Below are positions 1 to 8,397 of a DNA stretch of 64,000 nt, piece by piece. The translations under genes were made by a program, and so were the position numbers. Source of the stretch: Peribacillus sp. FSL E2-0218 (GTDB taxonomy: Bacteria > Bacillota > Bacilli > Bacillales > DSM-1321); the NCBI RefSeq assembly GCF_037992945.1, contig NZ_CP150304.1, forward strand, positions 3,909,501 through 3,973,500, written 5' to 3'. The notes beneath the pieces are model-generated. The model searched no databases. It was not told the DNA's origin and was given only the letters and a program-made list of their open reading frames with translations. The first letter of the stretch is position 1, and each line of letters starts with the position of its first letter.

Positions 1-1281
1 CATCGTGACGATCATCGACGTCGTGAAAATGATGCCGATCAAAATCATCAGTAATGCGATAATTGCAGCCCAGGTCGTATAGGGGAACCATTTGACCGCA
101 TAGGCACTTGGTTTTCCTTGTTGCTGCTTACGTGACTTCAAATGGGCGAAGGCGATGATCAACCAAATGAACAAGACCGTGTATCCTAGCGATCCCATCA
201 AGAAATCGAAGGTCTTGCTGCCGGCAAATAAGGAAATCAATACACCGATATATAAAGCGGACGTACACATTAGAATTGCGTATACCGGGACCTTCTTCTT
301 GGATAAGCGGGAGAAGATTTTCGGGATGCGACCGTCCACGGCTTGTGTATACAGGACTCGGGATGAACCATATAACCCTGAGTTCATCGATGAGATGATC
401 GCCAGTAAAACAACGGCGTTCATAATGTGATCGGCGCCTGGAATCCCTATCATTTGAAAGACCATCACGAACGGACTTTCCGGTACACCGTTCACCTCGT
501 TCCAAGGAATCAAGCTGACGATGATGAAAAATGGGATGATATAGAAGGAAATGATCCGTATCAATGTACTGCGAACCGCTTTTGGAACCACTTTTTCAGG
601 ATTTTTCGTTTCCGCCAATGTGACCCCGATAATTTCCGTGCCACCATATGAATAGATGACCACCAACATCGCCGTGATCAATCCCTTCGATCCATTCGGG
701 AAGAAACCGCCGTTGTCAGTCAAGTTGGAAAAACCGACTGCAGCATGGTCGCCAAACGTTACAAGCAATAACAATAAACCAGCCAGGATGAAGACAATGA
801 TGACGGTGATTTTAATTAAGGCAAGCCAATACTCCGTTTCCGCAAAAACCTTTACCGACAGCAAGTTAACCGCCGTGACTAACACGGAAACAGCTAACGC
901 CAACATCCAGATCGGATATCCAGGCAGCCAATATTGTATGAAGATTGCCGCAACGATTGATTCCGCCGTGATGTTCAATACCCACATTTTCCAGTAAATC
1001 CAATCCAGGAAGTACGCTGGATACTTTCCTAAAATCGACTGAACCAAATCCCGGAATGTTCTTGCACCGCTATTAGCGACTGCCATTTCAGCTAAACCCT
1101 GCATGATGAATAAAAGGATGATCCCTCCTATCAAGTATGCAAGGATGACGGCCGGTCCTGCCATATCAATCGCTGAACTGCTCCCTTTAAATAAACCGGC
1201 ACCGATTGCCCCGCCTAATGCCATCATCGTAATATGCCGTGAAGTCATGGTCCTCTGTAAATTCCTTTTGTCCGTTTCCAT
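1..1281 (-). CDS. APC-family amino-acid permease (YvbW-like), C-terminus cut by window edge
   Basis: An integral membrane amino-acid/proton symporter of the APC superfamily. The N-terminal part carries the family signature, a conserved GGAIGAGLF loop near residue 20, followed by repeated hydrophobic segments through all 427 visible codons; the 3' end lies outside the window. The ATG at 1281 follows GGGAGGTAAGGAT, a good ribosome site. It sits directly behind a T-box leader, so expression should rise when one tRNA is uncharged. The specifier loop reads as leucine in the two likeliest registers, which resembles the leucine T-box permease YvbW of B. subtilis. Substrate leucine is therefore an inference from the leader, not from the protein. 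Confidence 0.88.
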   Translation of the reverse strand, partial: METDKRNLQRTMTSRHITMMALGGAIGAGLFKGSSSAIDMAGPAVILAYLIGGIILLFIMQGLAEMAVANSGARTFRDLVQSILGKYPAYFLDWIYWKMWVLNITAESIVAAIFIQYWLPGYPIWMLALAVSVLVTAVNLLSVKVFAETEYWLALIKITVIIVFILAGLLLLLVTFGDHAAVGFSNLTDNGGFFPNGSKGLITAMLVVIYSYGGTEIIGVTLAETKNPEKVVPKAVRSTLIRIISFYIIPFFIIVSLIPWNEVNGVPESPFVMVFQMIGIPGADHIMNAVVLLAIISSMNSGLYGSSRVLYTQAVDGRIPKIFSRLSKKKVPVYAILMCTSALYIGVLISLFAGSKTFDFLMGSLGYTVLFIWLIIAFAHLKSRKQQQGKPSAYAVKWFPYTTWAAIIALLMILIGIIFTTSMIVTM

Positions 1282-1301
1282 ATCCTTACCTCCCAAAATA
1301 T

Positions 1302-1610
1302 CAAAAAAAGCATATCGTCTCTTCCTTCATAATCAAATGAAGAAAGAGACGATATGCCTTATGCTTACCGCGGTACCACTCTTTTTGGCTCTTTTAGAAC
1401 CCTGCTCTAAAAACCCTGTAACGAAGGTTACCCGTCAAAACAAAGAGAAAAAAATAATCTTTACCCCCTTGCTTTACCACTCCCAGGCAAGTTCAAAGTC
1501 TCATTGGACTGCGTTGCACCACCCCGCAGCTCTCTTTACCGAATGATGAGCTTTTACTACTCCTGATCATTGCGTTTCATAAAAAATTATATCTGAATAT
1601 TTTTATAATA
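1302..1610 (-). promoter_or_regulatory. T-box riboswitch leader of the permease, probably leucine-specific
   Basis: The antiterminator T-box AAAGAGTGGTACCGCGG lies at 1368-1384 (minus strand). An 18-bp terminator hairpin with a following T-run occupies 1302-1357 just before the permease. Stem I is recognisable from AGTAGTA on the 5' side, AGAGAG, a GGTGGTGCAA apical loop and GAACTTG on the 3' side. Hand pairing closes the specifier loop with CAGG/CCTG below and AAAG/CTTT above, leaving GAACTTG; CTT and TTG both encode leucine, while ACT would be threonine. The T-box class is certain, the specifier is not. Confidence 0.9.
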
Positions 1611-1616
1611 TTCAAT

Positions 1617-1645
1617 ACTATACGGACTCCGAGTAGCTTTGTCAA
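1617..1645 (-). promoter_or_regulatory. SigA promoter of the T-box permease
   Basis: On the minus strand TTGACA (1640-1645) and TATAGT (1617-1622) are separated by exactly 17 bp. This near-consensus housekeeping promoter places the start of the T-box leader near 1610. Confidence 0.8.
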
Positions 1646-1774
1646 TAACTTTTTTAGGATAGTATTTTAAGAGGCGAAAATATTAGCAAATTGTGTTGCC
1701 CACTGTATGGAACCAGTCAAATACTATTCGAAATAAAGCTTGTTGTTATATCCGAGAAAATCACTTTACTTTCC

Positions 1775-1946
1775 ATGCAAAGGACAGCAGAACGAGAGGC
1801 ATGAGACTCTTGCGGGAAGCACCGAGGTGGCTCCCCGACCGCCCCCGGAAAGCGAGTGCCTGAAGTGGAAAGGAACCGCCTAAGGTACAAATCCATTGAA
1901 TTTGTGAACAATCAAAATCTATCTACGTTTTCACGCAAAGTGGATT
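1775..1946. repeat. Intergenic GC-rich repeat, copy A
   Basis: This copy shares long stretches with the next copy, including GAGGTGGCTCCCCGACCGCC, GGAAAGCGAGTGCCTGAAG and an AT-rich tail containing GAACAATCAAAATCTATC. It lacks about 36 bp present in the middle of copy B. The core resembles the interspersed GAGACTCCTGCGGGA...GAGGTGGCTC...GGAAAGCGAG elements common between genes in many Bacillaceae; that link is from memory. Open frames across it look like by-products of the repeat. Confidence 0.75.
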
Positions 1947-2135
1947 GGAACGGAAGGGGCGAGACTCCTGCGGGAAATGCGGTCTAGGGGAGACAACCGC
2001 AGGCGCAAGAGCCGAGGTGGCTCCCCGACCGCCCGCGGAAAGCGAGTGCCTGAAGTGGAAAGGAACCGGCTAATGTATCAAACCATTGAATTTGTGAGCA
2101 ATCAAAATCTATCTAGTTTTTTCGCAAAGTGGAAT
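1947..2135. repeat. Intergenic GC-rich repeat, copy B (longer)
   Basis: A second direct copy abutting copy A. It starts near GGGGCGAGACTCCTGCGGGA, contains the extra self-complementary segment GCGGTCTAGGGGAGACAACCGC missing from copy A, and ends with the same AT-rich tail and CGCAAAGTGGA. The tandem arrangement suggests local duplication followed by an internal deletion in copy A. There is no transposase or terminal inverted repeat nearby. Confidence 0.75.
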
Positions 2136-2187
2136 GATTCCGAATGGGGGAGATCCGTTTGGCATGATATATTTAAAACGATTCATC

Positions 2188-2234
2188 AAAAAAGAGGATA
2201 TACCGCAAAGCTTTAAGCGGCCATCCTCTTTTCG
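2188..2234. terminator. Bidirectional terminator downstream of ccdA
   Basis: AAAAGAGGAT pairs with ATCCTCTTTT, with an inner CCGC/GCGG step and A- and T-rich flanks on both sides. It ends the leftward ccdA transcript. Confidence 0.75.
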
Positions 2235-2257
2235 TTTTTTATGTATCACCCAAGAAC

Positions 2258-2962
2258 TCAAAAACCCGTAAAACCGCCGAATACACGGTTTGTCAGGAAA
2301 GTCGTGATGTTCGTCATCCAATCAAAAAACAAGAAAATCCCCATAACGATCGTGAGATATCCGCCCATTTTAGTTAATCTATGACTATACTTCCTGATCC
2401 AGCCTGATTTGCCGATAAAAAATGACATGATGAAGAATGGGATGGAAAATCCAAGAATATAAGCAATCATATAGAGCAGGCCTTGTCCCGTATATAAACC
2501 GAGAGCCATGACTGCCCCCAAAATCGGACCGACACATGGAGTCCAGCCAGCAGCGTAGCCAATACCAATCAGTATCGAACCGATATATCCCGATGGCCGG
2601 TTTTTAAAATGGATTTTCCTATCCTTCATCAAGAATTTCGGCTGGAAAAATCCGATGAGGATCAGTCCGAACATGACGATCAATATAGCCCCTGCCTGCC
2701 TGATCAAATCAATATATTCATAAAAAAGGTCATAAAAAATCGTGGTCGAAAGCCCAAGTACCACAAATATGATGGAAAACCCGACCAAAAAGAAAAAAGT
2801 ATGAAGCAATGCCTTTCGATTGAAGGTGCTGCTTCCTTCTTTTAACTCACTAACCGATAAACCTGTAATATAAGATAAAAAGGCAGGATATAACGGTAAA
2901 CAACATGGAGATATAAACGATAGTATACCCGCACTGAATGCCAAAAAAATAGTTAAATCCAT
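2258..2962 (-). CDS. ccdA: CcdA-type thiol-disulfide membrane transporter
   Basis: A cytochrome c biogenesis / thiol-disulfide exchange membrane protein of the CcdA-DsbD beta family, 234 residues as expected. The start FLAFSAGILSFISPCCLPLY contains the conserved Pro-Cys of the first helix. A second conserved cysteine lies in GWTPCVGPILGA near residue 140. About six hydrophobic helices are visible. The protein carries reducing power across the membrane to apocytochrome c or sporulation thiol-disulfide proteins. It follows a small coiled-coil membrane protein with about 47 bp between them, so the two are probably cotranscribed. The family is secure; the physiological partner is not visible here. 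Confidence 0.88.
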   Translation of the reverse strand: MDLTIFLAFSAGILSFISPCCLPLYPAFLSYITGLSVSELKEGSSTFNRKALLHTFFFLVGFSIIFVVLGLSTTIFYDLFYEYIDLIRQAGAILIVMFGLILIGFFQPKFLMKDRKIHFKNRPSGYIGSILIGIGYAAGWTPCVGPILGAVMALGLYTGQGLLYMIAYILGFSIPFFIMSFFIGKSGWIRKYSHRLTKMGGYLTIVMGIFLFFDWMTNITTFLTNRVFGGFTGF

Positions 2963-3009
2963 CTGCCAAATCCCCCCTCGGCTCCTCTATTTTCCGCGAC
3001 TCTCGTAAA

Positions 3010-3255
3010 CTACCAACTATCCAGCCCCAACCATGATGCCGCAACCATCAGCACCCCGATCACGACCACTGCAACGGGTCCCACAATAAATAATCCAAAT
3101 AGCAAAGACACCACTGCGTCCAAAAAGGTTCGAACGACACCTGGCTTTTCCTTTTTATTCGCTTGCTCAGTCAATAAGTCTTCCAGATGGCTGACCTTTT
3201 GCTTTAGCTCCTGTAATTCTTGAACCACTTTTGTATCCTGATCGATCACTCCCAT
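3010..3255 (-). CDS. Small coiled-coil membrane protein, unknown function
   Basis: Eighty-one residues. The N-terminal half (about residues 8-35) is heptad-like and charged (VVQELQELKQKVSHLEDLL); the C-terminal third is one strongly hydrophobic helix ending in WLGLDSW. I chose the ATG at 3255, preceded by GGAGGG with a short spacer, over a longer frame that would read back through an upstream inverted repeat. It lies directly upstream of ccdA and probably shares its transcript. I do not recognise the family; a small membrane-anchored accessory protein is the most that can be said. Confidence 0.65.
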   Translation of the reverse strand: MGVIDQDTKVVQELQELKQKVSHLEDLLTEQANKKEKPGVVRTFLDAVVSLLFGLFIVGPVAVVVIGVLMVAASWLGLDSW

Positions 3256-3268
3256 ACATCCCTCCACG

Positions 3269-3285
3269 TTAACATTTAGTGTTAA
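3269..3285. promoter_or_regulatory. Inverted repeat upstream of the small membrane protein and ccdA
   Basis: TTAACA-TTTAG-TGTTAA is a perfect 6-bp inverted repeat a few bases upstream of the GGAGGG ribosome site. Its position suggests an operator or a 5' stem. No regulator can be named from the sequence. Confidence 0.4.
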
Positions 3286-3455
3286 TTTTATCATCTTCAT
3301 CCATTTATAAAAAGGTAAAGTAACTATTTTCCAGCAAGAATCAGATTTCGGCTGAATGGACCATAAAAACTTTTTTTTCAAAATCTGTCATCAATGTTAC
3401 AATAGCAAGGTTGAACCCATCCAATCTATAGAACAGGCGAGGTATCATTTTTTTT

Positions 3456-4616
3456 ATGAAAGCTTTACGATTATTAAAAAGTTTTAACTTTTTATATTTT
3501 GGACTGCTTGCCATTTTCATTCCATTTCTTCCCGTGTACTTGGCAGATCAAGGCTTGCGGCCAGCCCAAATCGGATTCATCATCGGTACAGGAGGATTTG
3601 TCACCCTGATTACCCAGCCATTATGGGGAATGATCAGCGACAAAACGCGGACGATCCGCAAAGTCCTGCTGCTGCTCATTTTTTTCTCCAGTGTAATCGG
3701 TTATTTTCTATATGACTCAAGCAGCTATCTTCAGCTGATTCTGTTTGCCATGCTGCTCTATTTCTTTTTGATGCCGATCGATCCCCTGACGGAAAGCCTC
3801 AACTTTACGATTGCGGAGAAATCCGGAATCAGCTATGGCTCAATCCGGACTTATGGCGCATTGGGTTATGCGGTCATATCGCTGATCACTGGCTATGTGA
3901 TGTCCTATTTCGGAGCAAACAGCCTGGCCTTTCTTTTTGCCGGGATCGGGCTAATCAGCTTCATCATTAGCTGGATGATGCCGGATGCACCGGTGTCGGG
4001 GAAACCTGTCACCTTGAAGAGCCTGAAGCACTTTTTCAGCAATAAGGAGACGCTGCTTTTTTTATTGTTGGTGTTTATCTGTGCTGTTCCTGCAAGAATG
4101 AATGATACGTTCCTAGGAGTGTATATCCGGGAGCTTGGCGGAAGCGCCAAGCTTGTCGGCTTGACCTGGTTCCTGGCGGCCGGAAGTGAAATCGTCGTAT
4201 TCGCCCTAAGCTTCTGGTGGCTGCGCAAAGGCAAGGAAATCATCATCATTTCGTTTGCAGCGGCGTTTTTCTTTATCCGCTATTTCGTCTCTGCCTGGAT
4301 TACCGATCCGCATCTGCTGGCTTATTTACAGGTTTTGCAAATACTGACTTTCCCGATTTTCTATTCTGCGGCGATTCAGTACCTGTACCGCATCGTACCG
4401 GTGGAGTGGCGCGCCACAGGCCAGACTGTACTGGCGCTATTATTCTTCGGGGTATCGGGAATCATCGCTTCTTATGTAGGCGGATCCATCTATGAGGCAT
4501 TCGGAGGCAAGACTTTATACTTGTTCATCTCCTCGATATCCTTTATCGGCATGGTTTTCGCCTTGGTGCTTTATCGCATATACGGCACAAGGCTTGACAC
4601 GGCAGAGGAAGCTTGA
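3456..4616 (+). CDS. MFS transporter, PPP/nucleoside-permease-like group
   Basis: A 386-residue transporter with about 12 hydrophobic helices. The start FNFLYFGLLAIFIPFLPVYL and the loop MISDKTRTIRK between helices 2 and 3 fit the MFS group annotated as PPP-type (phenylpropionate permease-like, MFS_1_like). The substrate cannot be deduced. The annotated ATG is 14 bases from the nearest purine-rich site (AGGCGAGG); an in-frame ATT at 3447 would have ideal spacing, so a rare ATT start is possible. It is a single gene ending at a strong terminator shared with the converging lia operon. Confidence 0.8.
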   Translation: MKALRLLKSFNFLYFGLLAIFIPFLPVYLADQGLRPAQIGFIIGTGGFVTLITQPLWGMISDKTRTIRKVLLLLIFFSSVIGYFLYDSSSYLQLILFAMLLYFFLMPIDPLTESLNFTIAEKSGISYGSIRTYGALGYAVISLITGYVMSYFGANSLAFLFAGIGLISFIISWMMPDAPVSGKPVTLKSLKHFFSNKETLLFLLLVFICAVPARMNDTFLGVYIRELGGSAKLVGLTWFLAAGSEIVVFALSFWWLRKGKEIIIISFAAAFFFIRYFVSAWITDPHLLAYLQVLQILTFPIFYSAAIQYLYRIVPVEWRATGQTVLALLFFGVSGIIASYVGGSIYEAFGGKTLYLFISSISFIGMVFALVLYRIYGTRLDTAEEA

Positions 4617-4628
4617 TTGAACTGTAAG

Positions 4629-4662
4629 AAAAAGAGCATGTTTTTAAAACATGCTCTTTTTT
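4629..4662. terminator. Bidirectional terminator between MFS gene and liaR
   Basis: AAAGAGCATGTTTT pairs with AAAACATGCTCTTT, with A- and T-runs outside, serving both converging transcripts. Confidence 0.88.
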
Positions 4663-4668
4663 CTTGCA

Positions 4669-5310
4669 TCATTGTTCATCATCGACGAGTGAATGCTTAA
4701 ATGCGTAAATCACCGCTTGGGTGCGGTCCTGCACTTCAAGCTTACTTAATATATTGCTAACATGCACCTTGGCCGTTTTCAGGGCAATGTATAGTTCATC
4801 GGCTATTTCCTGATTCGTTTTCCCTTGTGTCATTAAAAGCAGGATTTCCATTTCACGGTTTGTCAATTGTTCATGCCGCTCGTTTTTCTTCGGGCGGCGT
4901 AACTTCTCCATCATCTTCCCGGTCACCTCAGGCTCCAGTACGCTTTGTCCTTGGAAGGTGGACCGGACGGCTCTGGCAATTTCGCTTGCCTTCGAGGTTT
5001 TCAGCATATAGCTCGTTGCCCCGGCTTCCAAGGCCGGATACACTTTTTCATCATCCAGGAAGCTTGTCACGATGATGATCTTGGCTTCGGGCCATTTTTC
5101 GATAATTCGCTTCGTCGCTTCTATGCCATCCATTTCCGGCATGACCAAATCCATCAAAATGATATCCGGACGCAATTCCAAAGCCAGTTCGACTGCCTTC
5201 AAACCATTGTCCGCTTCCCCGATCACTTCGATGTCCGCTTGGGCCGTTAAATAGGCCGACACCCCAATCCGAACCATTTCATGGTCATCGACAAATAATA
5301 CTTTAATCAT
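4669..5310 (-). CDS. liaR: LiaR-type response regulator
   Basis: NarL/FixJ-family response regulator of 213 residues. The receiver domain opens with [13 protein letters not shown] and carries the phospho-acceptor aspartate in [14 protein letters not shown] near residue 54; the C-terminal LuxR-type HTH reads [20 protein letters not shown]. The ATG at 5310 lies 7 bases after GGAGG and is preferred to an upstream GTG embedded in that ribosome site. It overlaps the kinase gene by 8 bases, and operon context identifies it as LiaR, which activates liaIH on bacitracin-type envelope stress. Identification rests on synteny and protein resemblance. Confidence 0.88.
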   Translation of the reverse strand: MIKVLFVDDHEMVRIGVSAYLTAQADIEVIGEADNGLKAVELALELRPDIILMDLVMPEMDGIEATKRIIEKWPEAKIIIVTSFLDDEKVYPALEAGATSYMLKTSKASEIARAVRSTFQGQSVLEPEVTGKMMEKLRRPKKNERHEQLTNREMEILLLMTQGKTNQEIADELYIALKTAKVHVSNILSKLEVQDRTQAVIYAFKHSLVDDEQ

Positions 5311-6349
5311 CCTGATCACCTCCTGTATGTATCAAGGGGATTTTCACCTCGAGCTTTGTCCCTTTATTCGGAACGCTTACGAGCTGCATGGTCCCCCCCA
5401 ACTCTACGGCCCGCTCATGCATGTTTTGCAGTCCGTAAGATCCGGCTTTTGCCTCCTCCGTGTTAAAGCCGATGCCATCATCCGTGATCCGGAAAATGAT
5501 CAAGCCATCACGAACGATCAATAGCACTTCAAGCGAGGTCGCCTTTGCATGTCTCAGTGTATTGGAAATCGATTCTTGTAAAATCCGGAACAGGTGGTCT
5601 TCAATCCCCTTATCAAGGATAACCGGCTCCGCCTTCCAATCTATATCCATGGTCACCTTTTGGGCCAATTCCTCGAGGAGCTCCTTCATTCCCGCTTGTA
5701 ATGATTTTCCCTTCAACGCAACGGGTCTTAAGTGAAGCAGGAGCGCCCTCATCTCGAGCTGAGATTGATGGATCATCTCTTCCACGACCTTGAATTGCTT
5801 CATTTCCGTTTTATCCATATCCGTTTGTGACTCTGTAATGGCCGACATGAACATCGAAGCGGCAAACAATTGCTGGCTCACAGAATCATGCAGCTCCCGC
5901 GCCAGGCGGTTTCGCTCCTGGGAAACGATTTCCTGGATCTGTTTCTCCTGGTCGATCGCCTTTTCATTGGCCATTTTTTGCGATAATTTTGTCTGTTCAT
6001 TGATTTGCTTATGAATTTGATTCATCCGTTCCACCATGGTCGCGAGCTCCGAGATCGGATAGGTTTCCGGCTGTGAAGGCAAGCGGCCCTGTTCCAGCAA
6101 GTAAAGGCCTTCATCCACCCTTTGCAGCTGCCTTTTAAAAAACATTCCTGAAACGGCTCCATAAATCAGCCCTGCCGTCATGACCAGACTTGGCAGGAAA
6201 ATGACGAAGGGAAGCCCCATGACCACTTTCTCCCATAACAAGCCCCAGTCGGACAGCGGGAAAATAAAGAAAATCACCGCCGGCAAAAGAAGCGAAAGAA
6301 CGAAGGAAACACCTAGGGCACTCAAGATCTGGCGTGTCACGATGCTCAT
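5303..6349 (-). CDS. liaS: LiaS-type sensor histidine kinase
   Basis: A 348-residue HisKA_3-type kinase with two N-terminal transmembrane helices, a short extracytoplasmic loop, a HAMP/coiled-coil linker, the phosphorylated histidine in [19 protein letters not shown] near residue 160, and an HATPase domain with DDGIGF near residue 293. The small sensing loop fits the intramembrane-sensing LiaS/VraS group, which depends on LiaF for its signal. It starts inside the liaF stop (ATGA overlap), so translation is coupled. Confidence 0.88.
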   Translation of the reverse strand: MSIVTRQILSALGVSFVLSLLLPAVIFFIFPLSDWGLLWEKVVMGLPFVIFLPSLVMTAGLIYGAVSGMFFKRQLQRVDEGLYLLEQGRLPSQPETYPISELATMVERMNQIHKQINEQTKLSQKMANEKAIDQEKQIQEIVSQERNRLARELHDSVSQQLFAASMFMSAITESQTDMDKTEMKQFKVVEEMIHQSQLEMRALLLHLRPVALKGKSLQAGMKELLEELAQKVTMDIDWKAEPVILDKGIEDHLFRILQESISNTLRHAKATSLEVLLIVRDGLIIFRITDDGIGFNTEEAKAGSYGLQNMHERAVELGGTMQLVSVPNKGTKLEVKIPLIHTGGDQDD

Positions 6350-7092
6350 ACCCGCTTCACCTCTAAATCCCCAACAAGGATGGACGTGATGATATGCACT
6401 TTATGGTCCGCTTCATCGAAGCCCGCTGTTTGAAAAGAATGGATTTGATTAAAGACCCTCGATTCAGGCTTATTTTCAAAAATCCGCGCTCTCCCCGCCA
6501 TGATGGAATGATGGACCCTTATTTCGATGCCATACGGGATGAGGACCGTGATATTGCCAATGATATTCCTAAGGGAAATGACGGCATCCCCTTTCGGCAG
6601 GATCGTCCGGCTCAAATCAATGACCGTATCACCAACCCCGCTTTGAACATTCACGGAATTCCATTCGTATACCTGCTCACCCGTTTGTTGATGGCCGAAC
6701 AACTTATTTTGAAAGAGATGCCCACTTTTCAATAACGGCTCCTTATGGACTTGTTCTTCGTCAAACCCTTCATTGGTGATGATCGGGTTGATCCAATCGG
6801 GATTCTTTTTCGACTGATAATATAAAAGTAAGAAATAAATGAGAATGGCGAAAAGGAAAAACTTAAAAACGAACATATTCAAAACTGTGATGATCAGTGA
6901 GATCAGTCCTGTAAAAAATAAAATCTTCCCGATTGTCCGCTTAGTGAATTTCCTGCCCAAATAGATTAAGACAACCGAAAAAGCAAGCGGAAACAGTAAG
7001 CCTCCACCCTTGAAGGAAATCTCCAAAAAAAGCAAGACGATTCCGATGAGGAAGATCCAACCCATATAATCCGTTTTCATTTTGTTCAACAT
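6346..7092 (-). CDS. liaF: LiaF-type regulator of LiaRS
   Basis: Membrane protein of 248 residues with about four N-terminal helices (GWIFLIGIVLLFLEISF and following) and a soluble C-terminal beta-rich domain with GDTVIDLSRTILPKGDAVI, typical of LiaF/VraT. In B. subtilis LiaF keeps LiaS silent without envelope stress. I chose the ATG at 7092, 7 bases after GGGAGG, rather than an upstream in-frame ATG at 7143 that lies inside a stem-loop. It overlaps liaS by 4 bases. Confidence 0.85.
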   Translation of the reverse strand: MLNKMKTDYMGWIFLIGIVLLFLEISFKGGGLLFPLAFSVVLIYLGRKFTKRTIGKILFFTGLISLIITVLNMFVFKFFLFAILIYFLLLYYQSKKNPDWINPIITNEGFDEEQVHKEPLLKSGHLFQNKLFGHQQTGEQVYEWNSVNVQSGVGDTVIDLSRTILPKGDAVISLRNIIGNITVLIPYGIEIRVHHSIMAGRARIFENKPESRVFNQIHSFQTAGFDEADHKVHIITSILVGDLEVKRV

Positions 7093-7124
7093 CGGCCCGC
7101 CTCCCTTGTAATTGATCATGATAC

Positions 7125-7158
7125 TCTTAAAAGGCGCAGTCACCCGCGCCTTTTAAGA
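7125..7158. other. Perfect 13-bp stem-loop between liaH and liaF
   Basis: TCTTAAAAGGCGC pairs exactly with GCGCCTTTTAAGA around an 8-nt loop. No T-run follows on the minus strand, so it is not a classic intrinsic terminator. Its location matches the point where B. subtilis separates strong liaIH from weak liaGFSR expression. An mRNA-stability or partial-termination role is inferred. Confidence 0.6.
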
Positions 7159-7248
7159 ATACCACGAATCGATTAGGTTCTAACAGAGCGTTTTCCCTCA
7201 TCCTGCGCATTTGGAGGATAAGGGATCACAGCCATGCATGAATAATAT

Positions 7249-7884
7249 TTACGCTTCTTTCTGTTCCAATTCCTTTTCAAGCTGGGCGATTCTCGCATCG
7301 ATGGTATGCCGGTTATAATCGGCATCGACTTTATGCTCGATGCGGTCAATATAGTGCTCCATCTCTTCAAACATCGCTACCGGTTTGGCCTCCGTGCGGC
7401 CGGCATCCAACACTCGATTGATCCGGTGGTTTGCCCGGGCAATATTTTCCCTGCCCATCAATTCCATCCGCTTTAAATGCATATCCTTGAGCTTATGCTT
7501 CATTTCTTCATATTTACGCTCCAGCTCAGCCAACTGAACCTCCGCACTCTTATGCGCCTCCATCAAGCTTTGCGCACGATCTTCATAGTGCAGGCTTTCC
7601 TTAAGGGCAAACTCCATTAACTCCGTTTCACCGGACTGCTTCGCAACCTCGGCTTGGTTTTTGCGTTTTTCAGCTAAACTTTGCGCTTGATTATATTCAC
7701 GCGTAAACTCTTCTTTCAGAAGATATTGACGCTCAAGCAGCTTGCCGACCTTCTCCGTCTCCTGCTCACACTGCCGCAAATATTGATTCAGCATGCCGAT
7801 CGGATTCTTTTGCTCCTTCTTATCTAGCAAATCATGAAAGTCCGCCGAAATCGTTTGTTTCATTCTAGAAAATAAATTACCCAT
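7249..7884 (-). CDS. liaH: LiaH, PspA/IM30-family membrane-protection protein
   Basis: A PspA/Vipp1/ESCRT-III-type coiled-coil protein of 211 residues, starting MGNLFSRMKQTISADFHDLL with the amphipathic first helix and followed by long charged helices rich in Glu, Lys and Gln. It forms large membrane-associated assemblies that protect the envelope. It follows liaI by 19 bp. The C-terminus (AQLEKELEQKEA) is highly charged. Placement between liaI and liaFSR makes the LiaH assignment stronger than generic PspA. Confidence 0.87.
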   Translation of the reverse strand: MGNLFSRMKQTISADFHDLLDKKEQKNPIGMLNQYLRQCEQETEKVGKLLERQYLLKEEFTREYNQAQSLAEKRKNQAEVAKQSGETELMEFALKESLHYEDRAQSLMEAHKSAEVQLAELERKYEEMKHKLKDMHLKRMELMGRENIARANHRINRVLDAGRTEAKPVAMFEEMEHYIDRIEHKVDADYNRHTIDARIAQLEKELEQKEA

Positions 7885-7903
7885 TACCTATCCATCCCTT
7901 CTA

Positions 7904-8248
7904 TTAGTTCTTATTCAAATCTTTCCACTCTCTTTCAAAATTGGAGAATGGATCATTTTCAGTTGATGCATTTTCATCATTGTCATTCCATTTTTTATAG
8001 ACGAGGTAAAGTACATAAGCTGCCACCAATCCCAAAATCGCCGGAATATGGGAAATAGAAACAATCAGCACGATTACGCAAACTGACCCCCACGCGACCT
8101 TGGCCCCTGTCGAATCGGACTTCATGAACTGCTTGAACCCAAAGTATAAAATCGCCAAGCAAATCGCCAAACCGATCAATGGACCCACATTCGCCAGCAG
8201 CACGAACAATGCAATCAAACCTACAATAAACAAACCAAATTTCTTCAT
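7904..8248 (-). CDS. liaI: LiaI-like small membrane anchor protein
   Basis: A 114-residue membrane protein with several hydrophobic segments (FGLFIVGLIALFVLLANVG at the start) and an acidic, hydrophilic C-terminal tail (FSNFEREWKDLNKN). In B. subtilis LiaI anchors LiaH to the membrane. I start it at the ATG at 8248, 9 bases after AGGAGG; the upstream in-frame ATG at 8269 sits within the ribosome-site region. First gene of the operon. Sequence similarity in this family is loose, so the name leans on synteny. Confidence 0.75.
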   Translation of the reverse strand: MKKFGLFIVGLIALFVLLANVGPLIGLAICLAILYFGFKQFMKSDSTGAKVAWGSVCVIVLIVSISHIPAILGLVAAYVLYLVYKKWNDNDENASTENDPFSNFEREWKDLNKN

Positions 8249-8297
8249 CGTTTTCGTCCTCCTTTCCATGTATATATCTTATCTATTTTTCCAAATT

Positions 8298-8340
8298 CGT
8301 ATAATGAGCCTTAGCTATATTTTCATATAAGACCTAAGGC
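8298..8340 (-). promoter_or_regulatory. Candidate LiaR-controlled promoter region of the lia operon
   Basis: GCCTTAG (8308-8314) and CTAAGGC (8334-8340) form a 7-bp inverted repeat with an extra ATAT/ATAT step, just upstream of a possible -10 (TATACG, 8298-8303, minus strand). The -35 is weak (ATGAAA), as expected for an activator-dependent promoter. I cannot confirm that this is the LiaR box. Confidence 0.4.
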
Positions 8341-8397
8341 GTAGCGTATATAAGTCCCCCAACACTGAGAAGGAAAATTAAGCTGGTCCACTCTCCA

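Noticed and set aside
128..505. 125-codon frame on the minus strand
   Set aside because: It is out of frame within the APC permease, which is open over the whole of 1-1281 with a T-box and ribosome site.
1775..2135. Insertion sequence
   Set aside because: No transposase frame, no terminal inverted repeats or target duplications; fits a non-coding interspersed element.
1977..2216. 79-codon frame over repeat copy B
   Set aside because: It is encoded by the intergenic repeat and ends in the terminator; copy A does not keep the frame open.
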